Shown here: positions 1-5,537 of the stretch, piece after piece | Layout of the letters: every line of letters begins with the position of its first letter | Numbering within the stretch: position 1 is the first letter of the stretch | Origin: Pseudonocardiales bacterium | GTDB taxonomy: Bacteria; Actinomycetota; Actinomycetes; Mycobacteriales; Jatrophihabitantaceae | Direction of reading: 5' to 3' | DNA: 9,964 nucleotides | Assembly (NCBI GenBank): GCA_025465405.1 | Contig: JAODNL010000170.1 | Coordinates: 1 to 9,964 of the forward strand | The notes under the pieces: generated by a model | Databases searched by the model: none | Told to the model about the DNA's origin: nothing | Seen by the model: only the letters and a program-made list of their open reading frames with translations | Position numbers and translations under genes: made by a program

Positions 1-473
1 CCGGTGCGCTCGAGTACCAGGATGGCCATCGCGCGCACGTACGAGAGCGTCGAGTCGTACCCGTGCGCGTCCAGCCAGTCCCGCGCCGCCGGCCACCGCT
101 CCTCGGGACGGTCGCCCAGCGTGAACAGGGCCTCCTTGCAGCCCAGCGCGGCGCCCTGCGACGCGATCGCCAGCACCTCGTCGGGCGACAGGAACGCCGA
201 TTCGACGCGGTTGGGCGTGGTCGCGAACGTGCAGTAGTGGCAGCGGTCGCGACACAGCCGGGTGAGCGGGATGAAGACCTTGCGCGAGTACGTCACGACG
301 CCGGGCCGGCCGGCCGCCACGAGCCCGGAGTCACGCACGCGGGCCGCCGACGCGCAGAGGTCGACGAGCTCGTCGCCCCGAGCCGACAGCAGTATCTCGG
401 CCTCGGTGGCATCCAGCGTCACACCGTCACGTGCACGACGAAGGCTGCGCCGCATCGCCGAAGAAGACGTCAC
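1..473 (-). CDS. fbiC: FO synthase FbiC, N-terminal (CofG) part, truncated by window edge
   Basis: FbiC makes the deazaflavin chromophore FO of coenzyme F420 from tyrosine and a ribityl-diaminouracil of the riboflavin pathway, using two radical-SAM domains (CofG then CofH). Only the first 157 codons are here, running off base 1. The reverse strand reads from a GTG at 473, through LRRARDGVTLDATEAEI and GDELVDLCASAARVRDSGLV, to the 4Fe-4S motif CRDRCHYC (Cys74, Cys78, Cys81; CxxxCxxC), then GCKEALFTLGDRPEERW and HGYDSTLSYVRAMAI. This closely resembles mycobacterial FbiC as remembered. The loop just after the cysteine motif seems shorter than in M. tuberculosis. The start is uncertain: GTG at 473 follows a weak GGGACGGG stretch, ATG at 455 has no visible RBS, and an in-frame stop lies upstream. 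It sits 75 bases after fgd on the same strand, so co-transcription is likely. The family call is very safe. Confidence 0.95.
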   Translation of the reverse strand, partial: MTSSSAMRRSLRRARDGVTLDATEAEILLSARGDELVDLCASAARVRDSGLVAAGRPGVVTYSRKVFIPLTRLCRDRCHYCTFATTPNRVESAFLSPDEVLAIASQGAALGCKEALFTLGDRPEERWPAARDWLDAHGYDSTLSYVRAMAILVLERT

Positions 474-548
474 GTCAAGCTCAACCCGTCCCCGTGGATG
501 ACATTCCCGCTGTCACCGTTCCCGATTCGGGTTTGGGCGCACCGCGGC

Positions 549-1550
549 TCACAACGCCCGCAGCCGGGGCAGGATCTCGTCGCCGTAGAGGCGTAGGAAG
601 CGCTCCTGGTCGGGTCCGGGTGCGTGGAAGACCAGGTGGGTGAAGCCGAGGTCGAGGTAACGCTTGATGGCGGCGACGTGCTCATCCGGGTCGGTGGACA
701 CGATGAACCGCGACGCGGTGCGCTCGACGGGCAGCTCGTCGGCCAGCCGCTGCATCTCCACCGGATCCTCCACGCCCGACTTCTGCTCCGGCGTCAGCGC
801 CAGTGCCCCCCAGAACCGGGTGGCGGCCATCGCGGCGTCCCGGTCGTGGTCGAAGGACACCTTCACCTCGATCATCAGATCCAGGTCACTGACCGCCCGG
901 CCCGCCTTCTCCGCCCCCTCGCGTACCGCCGGCAGCAGGGTGTCCGTATACAGCTCCGGTGCCTTCCCCGACGTCGTGATGTACCCGTCCCCCGCCCGAC
1001 CCGCGAACCGCGTCGCCGCCGGGCCCGACCCGGCCAGATAGATCGGCACCGGCTGCTCCGGCACGTCATAGATCGACGCCTTGTCGGTGCGGTAGTACTC
1101 CCCTTCGAACGTCACCCGCTGCTCCGACCACAGCCTGCGGATCAACGCCACCGCCTCCCGGAACCGGGCGAACCGCTCCTTGCCGTCAGGCCATTCGATC
1201 CCCAACGGCACCTCGTTCATCGACTCACCGGTACCCATCCCGAGCACCACCCGGCCCGGGAACAGACACCCCAACGTCGCGAACGCCTGCGCCACGATCG
1301 CCGGGTGGTACCGAAACGTCGGCGTCAGCACGCTCGTCCCGATCGTGATCCGTTCGGTCGAGGCCCCCAGCGCACCCAGCCACGACATCGCGAACGGTGC
1401 ATGCCCGCCGTCATGCCGCCACGGCTGCAAATGATCACTCACGAACACCGAATCAAACCCGACCTCCTCCGCCACCACGCCATAACGCAGCAACTCGGCG
1501 GGCGGGAACTGCTCGTTGGACGCCTTGTACCCCAGCCTCAACGCGGTCAA
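549..1550 (-). CDS. fgd: F420-dependent glucose-6-phosphate dehydrogenase
   Basis: A 333-residue luciferase-like (LLM) flavin/F420 oxidoreductase, predicted to oxidise glucose 6-phosphate to 6-phosphogluconolactone while reducing F420 to F420H2 in the cytosol. It follows M. tuberculosis FGD1 (336 residues) almost throughout: LGYKAS at the N-terminus, VSDHLQPWRHDGGHAPF, GTSVLTPTFRY, KERFARFRE, ASIYDVP and HLVFHAPGPDQERFL. Asp39, His40, Trp44 and Glu109 (GTGES) are in register with the FGD1 active site. Lys196, Lys257 and Arg281 match its phosphate ligands Lys198, Lys259 and Arg283 after a 2-residue deletion, which separates it from other LLM enzymes. FGD1 His260 appears as Ser258. The start is TTG: no ATG or GTG lies between it and the upstream in-frame stop, it has a good RBS, and FGD1 starts at the same point. 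It lies 37 bases after guaB3 and 75 before fbiC, so it probably shares their transcript. Confidence 0.95.
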   Translation of the reverse strand: MTALRLGYKASNEQFPPAELLRYGVVAEEVGFDSVFVSDHLQPWRHDGGHAPFAMSWLGALGASTERITIGTSVLTPTFRYHPAIVAQAFATLGCLFPGRVVLGMGTGESMNEVPLGIEWPDGKERFARFREAVALIRRLWSEQRVTFEGEYYRTDKASIYDVPEQPVPIYLAGSGPAATRFAGRAGDGYITTSGKAPELYTDTLLPAVREGAEKAGRAVSDLDLMIEVKVSFDHDRDAAMAATRFWGALALTPEQKSGVEDPVEMQRLADELPVERTASRFIVSTDPDEHVAAIKRYLDLGFTHLVFHAPGPDQERFLRLYGDEILPRLRAL

Positions 1551-1557
1551 CGCGTGT

Positions 1558-1564
1558 CCTCTCT
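1558..1564 (-). promoter_or_regulatory. Ribosome binding site for the TTG start of fgd
   Basis: AGAGAGG on the minus strand lies 7 bases before TTG at 1550-1548, in the 37-base gap after the guaB3 stop. Upstream in the same frame there is no ATG or GTG before a TGA, so this site decides the rare TTG start. Confidence 0.7.
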
Positions 1565-1587
1565 GCCGCCGGCTCGCGCTTTCGCGG

Positions 1588-2706
1588 TCACCGTGCGCTC
1601 GTCACGATCAGTTCGACCTTCTGGAATTCCTTGACTGTCGAGTAGCCGCACTTGCCCATTACCCGGCGAACCGCGCCGAACAGGTTGCGCTCACCGGCCG
1701 GATCCGCCGTCGGCCCGACGAGCAACTCCTCGAGACTCGGCCGCTTCAGGTCGGGATGCACGTGATCGACGACGGCCGCCCGGGGTACTCGTGGGTGCGC
1801 CGCGGTGGCGTCCCAGTACCGTCCGTTGCCCGGTGACTCCGCGGCCATCGCCAGCGCCTCGCCGAGCATGACCGCGTCGGCCCCACAGGCGAGTGCCTTG
1901 GCGATGCTGCCACTCGTCGGCAGGTCACCGTAGGCGATCAGGTGGACGTAGCGCCCGCCCGTCTCGTCGAGGTAGTCACGACGTGCCGCGGCGGCGTCGA
2001 TCAGCGCGGTCGCCATCGGCACGTCGATGCCGAGTGCCGAGTGCGTGGTGGAACCGAGGTGCGCGCCGTAGCCGATGATCACGCCCGCCGCGCCGGTCCG
2101 CATGAGATGCAACGCAGTCTGGTAGTTCGTCACCCCTCCGACGACAACCGGCACATCCAGATCGGCGATGAACGTCTTGAGGTTCAGACCGGGGACGTCA
2201 CCCTCGGCGACGTGCTCCGCGGAGATCACGGTGCCCTGGATGACGAGCAGGTCGACCCCTTCGGAGAGGACGTGGGGGGCCAGCTCGGCCGTGTGCTGCG
2301 GCGAGAGCCGTACCGCCACTCGGATCCCGGCCGCACGCAGCTCGGCGACCCGCCGTCGCAGCAACTCGGGCGACACCGGCTGGGCGTAGACGCGCTGCAG
2401 GGATTCCGTCTGACCGTCGAGGCCGGCGAGCACGGCCGCGGCATCCTCGTACCGCGTCCACAGGCCCTCCCCGTCGAGCACCGCGAGGCCCCCGAGCCGC
2501 TCGACCTCCACCGCCGTCGCCGGCGAGATCACCGCGTCCGACGGCGCGGCCACGAGCGGGAGCGCGAACGTGTGAGCGTCGATCTGCCAGGACGTGGAGA
2601 CGACTGCCGAACCGCGCGTGCGCCGCGTCGGGACGAGCGCGATCTCGTCGAGGTGATAGCCACGGCGGGCGTGACGACCCAGCCCGATCTCCACGGTCTC
2701 CGGCAT
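1588..2706 (-). CDS. guaB3: GuaB3-type IMP dehydrogenase-family protein, no CBS domains
   Basis: A 372-residue TIM-barrel protein of the IMP dehydrogenase/GMP reductase family, very like mycobacterial GuaB3 (about 375 residues). Shared blocks are VEIGLGRHARRGYHLDEIALVP, LNLKTFIADLDVPVV, TALHLMRTGAAGVI, PMATALIDAAAARRDYLDE, TGGRYVHLIAYGD, ALACGADAVMLG and a KEFQKVELIV end. There are no CBS domains. Where IMP dehydrogenase has GSICTTR with its catalytic cysteine, this protein reads IGYGAHLGSTTH (211-222), with Ser219 at the cysteine position. Ordinary IMP oxidation by the thioimidate route is therefore unlikely, and the true reaction is not evident. Reading is open upstream to 2889, but homology begins at ATG 2706, and the longer form would overlap the divergent gene. 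The RBS is weak. The next genes downstream are fgd and fbiC on the same strand. The family is certain; the function is not. Confidence 0.92.
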   Translation of the reverse strand: MPETVEIGLGRHARRGYHLDEIALVPTRRTRGSAVVSTSWQIDAHTFALPLVAAPSDAVISPATAVEVERLGGLAVLDGEGLWTRYEDAAAVLAGLDGQTESLQRVYAQPVSPELLRRRVAELRAAGIRVAVRLSPQHTAELAPHVLSEGVDLLVIQGTVISAEHVAEGDVPGLNLKTFIADLDVPVVVGGVTNYQTALHLMRTGAAGVIIGYGAHLGSTTHSALGIDVPMATALIDAAAARRDYLDETGGRYVHLIAYGDLPTSGSIAKALACGADAVMLGEALAMAAESPGNGRYWDATAAHPRVPRAAVVDHVHPDLKRPSLEELLVGPTADPAGERNLFGAVRRVMGKCGYSTVKEFQKVELIVTSAR

Positions 2707-2730
2707 GCTGCTGAGTCTGCCGCATGCCCC

Positions 2731-2750
2731 GATGCCACCCGGATGCCACC
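2731..2750. repeat. Tandem 9-bp direct repeat in the divergent guaB3/tfoX-like promoter region
   Basis: GATGCCACC occurs at 2731-2739 and again at 2742-2750, an 11-base period of about one helical turn. A related ATGCC begins at 2724. The repeats fill much of the 66-base gap between the divergent starts (2706 minus, 2773 plus). On the guaB3 strand they read GGTGGCATC twice, about 25-44 bases before its ATG. They may be an operator or part of the leader. No protein can be assigned to them. Confidence 0.45.
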
Positions 2751-2772
2751 GTCCCCTCCGTGATGAAGACCG

Positions 2773-3120
2773 ATGTCGGAGGGCGCTGCGATCATCGGCG
2801 CCATGCTGGAAGCACCTGACGTCTTCGACGATCTGGCGGCCGACTACGCCGGATGGCCTGGCGTCGCGGTGGGACGTGTCTGGCACCACGACGGCCTCAA
2901 GGTCGACGGGAAGATCTTCGCCATGGTCGTCCGGGAACGCCTGGTGATCAAGGTGCCGGCCCCGGACGCGGCCGCCCTGGTCGAGGCCGGCGACGGGGTG
3001 GCGTTCGAGCCCCGGCCCGGCCGCAAGATGCGCGAGTGGGTCGTGCTCGAGGCCGTCGACGCCGAAGTCTGGCGCCCGCTCGTCGCCGCCGCCTACCGAT
3101 ACGTCGGTCAGCGGGCGTAG
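2773..3120 (+). CDS. TfoX N-terminal domain / YjbR-like small protein
   Basis: A small cytosolic protein of 115 residues (105 if translation starts at ATG 2803). The pattern GVAVGRVWHHDGLKVDGKIFAMVV, then RLVIKVP, a variable helix, FEPRPGRKMREWVVL (79-93) and WRPLVAAAYRYV (100-111) is typical of single-domain TfoX-N/MmcQ-YjbR-fold proteins common in actinobacteria. These have no established biochemical role, and the link to competence regulation applies only to proteobacterial TfoX. No membrane segment or catalytic motif is visible. Neither start has a convincing RBS; homology covers both, and I chose the longer. The gene is divergent from guaB3 across 66 bases, and its last 13 bases overlap the 3' end of guaB on the opposite strand, leaving no room for a terminator. 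It looks inserted between two guaB paralogues. Confidence 0.82.
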   Translation: MSEGAAIIGAMLEAPDVFDDLAADYAGWPGVAVGRVWHHDGLKVDGKIFAMVVRERLVIKVPAPDAAALVEAGDGVAFEPRPGRKMREWVVLEAVDAEVWRPLVAAAYRYVGQRA

Positions 3121-4631
3121 TTGGGCGCCTCGACGGTCATTTGGATGTCGTGCGGATGCGACTCCTTCAGGCCGGCGGCGGTGATCCGCACGAACTGGCC
3201 GCGCTCCTGCAGCTGCGGGATCGTGTGCGCACCCACGTAGAACATCGACTGATGCAGACCGCCGATGAGCTGATGCGCGACCGCCGACAGCGGGCCGCTG
3301 TAGGGAACCTGGCCCTCGATGCCCTCCGGCACGATCTTGTCGTCGCTGGCGACATCGGCCTGGAAATAGCGGTCCTTCGAGTACGACACCCGCCCGCGCG
3401 AGGCCATCGCCCCGAGTGAGCCCATGCCGCGGTAGCGCTTGTACTGCTTGCCGTTGACGAAGACGAGGTCACCGGGCGACTCGTCGCAGCCGGCCAGCAG
3501 CGAGCCCAGCATCACGGTGTCCGCTCCGGCCACGATCGCCTTCGCGATGTCACCGGAGTACTGCAGGCCGCCGTCGCCGACGACCGGCACCCCGGCCGCA
3601 CGCGCCGCGGCGGCCGCGTCGTAGATCGCCGTGATCTGCGGGACGCCGACGCCGGCAACCACGCGGGTCGTGCAGATGGAGCCCGGCCCGACACCGACCT
3701 TCACGGCGTCAGCGCCGGCATCGACGAGCGCCTGCGCGCCGGCCCGGGTGGCGACGTTACCGGCCAGTACCTGGACGTGACGCGTCGCCGGATCGGACTT
3801 CAGCTGGCGGATCATCTCGAGCATCAGGCGCGCCTGCCCGTTGGCGGTGTCCGGGACGAGCACGTCGACTCCGGCCTCGACCAGCGCCGTGGCCCGCGCC
3901 CACGCATCGCCGTAGAAGCCCACCGCGGCGGCCACCCGGAGCCGGCCCTCGCCGTCCTTCGTCGCGAGCGGGTACTGCTCGGTCTTGGTGAAGTCCTTGA
4001 CGGTCACCAGCCCCCGCAGCCGGTTGTCGGCGTCGACGATCGGCAGCTTCTCGATCTTGTGCTTGCCCAGCAGCGCGGCGGCGTCGTCCCGGGAGATGCC
4101 GACCGGCGCGGTGACCAGCGGCATCGCGGTCATGACCTCGCGGACCGTGCGCGTCTCGAAGTCCGCGGCCGCGACGAAGCGCAGGTCGCGGTTGGTGATG
4201 ATGCCCAGCAGCACGCCACCCGCATCGACCACGGGGAGGCCCGAGATGCGAAACCGCCCGCACAGGGCGTCGACGTCGGCCAGCGTCGCGTCCGGGCCGA
4301 CGGTGACCGGATCGCTGACCATGCCCGACTCGGAGCGCTTGACCAGGTCGACCTGGCCGGCCTGCTCCTCGATGGACAGGTTGCGATGCAGCACGCCGAT
4401 GCCGCCCTGCCGGGCCATGGCGATCGCCATCCGCGCCTCGGTAACGGTGTCCATAGCAGCCGACAGCAGCGGCACGGCCACCGAGATCTCACGGGTCAGC
4501 CGGGAAGTCGTGTCGACCTCGGACGGGACCACGTCCGTCTCGCCCGGAAGCAGCAGCACGTCGTCGAACGTGAGGCCGAGAGTGGCGAACTTGGCGGGCA
4601 GACCGTCGATCAGGGGATCGTGATCGGTCAC
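3108..4631 (-). CDS. guaB: Inosine-5'-monophosphate dehydrogenase (GuaB, mycobacterial GuaB2 type)
   Basis: IMP dehydrogenase converts IMP to XMP with NAD+, the committed step to guanine nucleotides. The 507-residue protein has the full architecture: N-terminal barrel TFDDVLLLPG (21-30), two CBS domains (about 101-157 and 164-220, with SDPVTV and LPVVDAGGVLLGIITNRDL), then the rest of the barrel. The catalytic loop is GPGSICTTR with Cys320; GDGGLQYSGDIAKA (352-365) and VMLGSLLAGCDESPG (373-387) bind IMP; the flap carries Arg421-Tyr422 (KDRYFQ); YVGAHTIPQL (465-474) follows. The start is GTG 4631, because GAGGAG lies 8 bases upstream and a mycobacterial-type N-terminus begins there; an in-frame ATG at 4664 overlaps the putative -10. 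The 3' end overlaps the convergent TfoX-like gene by 13 bases. It is probably monocistronic, since the next minus-strand gene, guaB3, lies beyond that gene. Confidence 0.98.
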   Translation of the reverse strand: MTDHDPLIDGLPAKFATLGLTFDDVLLLPGETDVVPSEVDTTSRLTREISVAVPLLSAAMDTVTEARMAIAMARQGGIGVLHRNLSIEEQAGQVDLVKRSESGMVSDPVTVGPDATLADVDALCGRFRISGLPVVDAGGVLLGIITNRDLRFVAAADFETRTVREVMTAMPLVTAPVGISRDDAAALLGKHKIEKLPIVDADNRLRGLVTVKDFTKTEQYPLATKDGEGRLRVAAAVGFYGDAWARATALVEAGVDVLVPDTANGQARLMLEMIRQLKSDPATRHVQVLAGNVATRAGAQALVDAGADAVKVGVGPGSICTTRVVAGVGVPQITAIYDAAAAARAAGVPVVGDGGLQYSGDIAKAIVAGADTVMLGSLLAGCDESPGDLVFVNGKQYKRYRGMGSLGAMASRGRVSYSKDRYFQADVASDDKIVPEGIEGQVPYSGPLSAVAHQLIGGLHQSMFYVGAHTIPQLQERGQFVRITAAGLKESHPHDIQMTVEAPNYAR

Positions 4632-4639
4632 GGTGAGAA

Positions 4640-4668
4640 CTCCTCGAAGGCGCCGGTACCTCATCTTA
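4640..4668 (-). promoter_or_regulatory. Candidate -10 element and RBS of guaB
   Basis: On the minus strand TAAGAT (4668-4663) fits the TANNNT -10 consensus and lies about 31 bases before GTG 4631. GAGGAG (4645-4640) is the Shine-Dalgarno sequence, with 8 bases to the start. No good -35 hexamer is visible at the usual spacing; a hairpin-forming sequence occupies that place. The leader would be only about 25 nt. The RBS is solid and the -10 is tentative. Confidence 0.5.
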
Positions 4669-4669
4669 C

Positions 4670-4686
4670 GGGTGGGACTGCCACCC
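4670..4686. repeat. Inverted repeat abutting the guaB -10
   Basis: GGGTGG (4670-4675), a 5-base spacer and CCACCC (4681-4686) form a perfect 6-bp inverted repeat. It ends one base from the putative guaB -10 and lies between the divergent guaB and ABC transporter genes. It may be an operator in the spacer of the guaB promoter. C/G-rich repeats of this size also arise by chance. Confidence 0.35.
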
Positions 4687-4769
4687 CCCTACCCCGGGAC
4701 AAATGTCAGGGTCGATTCGGGGGGAAACCCAATGGCGCGTGAATCGGGCGAACCGGGAGCCTGAGTGCC

Positions 4770-5531
4770 ATGACCCAAGTCCGCACCGTTTCCCCCGCCG
4801 TCGCCTCGATCGTGGCCGCCCGAGCCACCGAAGTCGTCAAGCTCTACGGCTCCGGCGACACCGCCGTGCGCGCGCTGGACCACGTCAGTGTCGAACTCGT
4901 CCGCGGCGAGTTCACCGCGATCATGGGCCCGTCCGGCTCCGGCAAGTCGACGCTCATGCACTGCCTCGCGGGTCTCGATGCCGTCACGGCCGGCATCGTC
5001 GAGATCGGGGACGTGGAGCTGTCGGGCCTGTCGGACAAGAAGATGACCGCGCTGCGACGTGACCGGATCGGGTTCGTGTTCCAGTCGTTCAACCTGGTGC
5101 CCACCCTGACCGCGTTGGAGAACATCACGCTGCCGATCGCGATCGCCGGCCGTACGCCGGACCAGCCGTGGCTGGACATGGTGATCACGACGCTGGGGCT
5201 GAGCGATCGCCTGCACCACCGCCCGAGCGAGCTGTCCGGCGGACAGCAGCAGCGCGTGGCCGTCGGCCGCGCCCTGGCCGGCCAGCCGGAGATCATCTTC
5301 GGCGACGAGCCCACCGGAAACCTCGACTCCCGCTCCAGCGGCGAGGTCATGGGCATCCTGCGCCGATCGGTGGACGACCTGGGCCAGACCGTCGTCATCG
5401 TCACCCACGACCCGAAGGCGGCGAGCTACGCCGACCGGGTGCTCTTCCTGGCCGACGGTCGCATCGTCGACGAGCTGCGCGCGCCCACCGCCGACGCCGT
5501 GCTGGATCGCATGAAGAAGCTCGAGGGCTGA
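4770..5531 (+). CDS. ABC transporter ATP-binding protein, MacB/LolD-type
   Basis: A 253-residue nucleotide-binding subunit that powers the permease encoded 6 bases downstream. All motifs are present: Walker A GPSGSGKST (53-61), Q-loop Gln105 in FVFQSFNLVPTLTALEN, signature LSGGQQQR (155-162), Walker B IIFGDEPTGNLDS (175-187) with Glu180, and H-loop His213 in VTHD. FNLVPTLTALEN and DEPTGNLD are the hallmark of the MacB/LolD/FtsE group, which works with FtsX-fold permeases and usually moves lipids, peptides, lipoproteins or antibiotics out of the membrane by a mechanical stroke. Start ATG 4770 has GGGAG ten bases upstream. The roughly 17 residues before the ATPase fold (VVKLYG) are longer than usual. 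No substrate or regulator gene is adjacent. It is divergent from guaB, with about 138 bases between the starts. Confidence 0.95.
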   Translation: MTQVRTVSPAVASIVAARATEVVKLYGSGDTAVRALDHVSVELVRGEFTAIMGPSGSGKSTLMHCLAGLDAVTAGIVEIGDVELSGLSDKKMTALRRDRIGFVFQSFNLVPTLTALENITLPIAIAGRTPDQPWLDMVITTLGLSDRLHHRPSELSGGQQQRVAVGRALAGQPEIIFGDEPTGNLDSRSSGEVMGILRRSVDDLGQTVVIVTHDPKAASYADRVLFLADGRIVDELRAPTADAVLDRMKKLEG

Positions 5532-5537
5532 GCGCAG

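Noticed and set aside
499..515. TGACA-N7-TGTCA inverted repeat in the fgd-fbiC gap
   Set aside because: Five-base arms occur often by chance and no promoter hexamers flank it. It could be a weak operator, but the evidence is too thin.
624..1634. Long plus-strand open frame opposite fgd
   Set aside because: It is an Arg/Pro/His-rich shadow of the well-supported fgd gene on the minus strand, with no recognisable domain. High GC makes such antisense frames common.
2707..2889. N-terminal extension of guaB3 to base 2889
   Set aside because: The extension has no family similarity, would overlap the divergent TfoX-like gene, and GuaB3 homology starts at ATG 2706.
4698..4707. GACA-AA-TGTC short palindrome upstream of the ABC genes
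   Set aside because: Four-base arms are expected by chance; no supporting promoter elements were seen.
3777..4742. Long plus-strand open frame opposite guaB
   Set aside because: It mirrors guaB codons, is rich in Arg, His and Asp, and has no family resemblance. guaB is certain.
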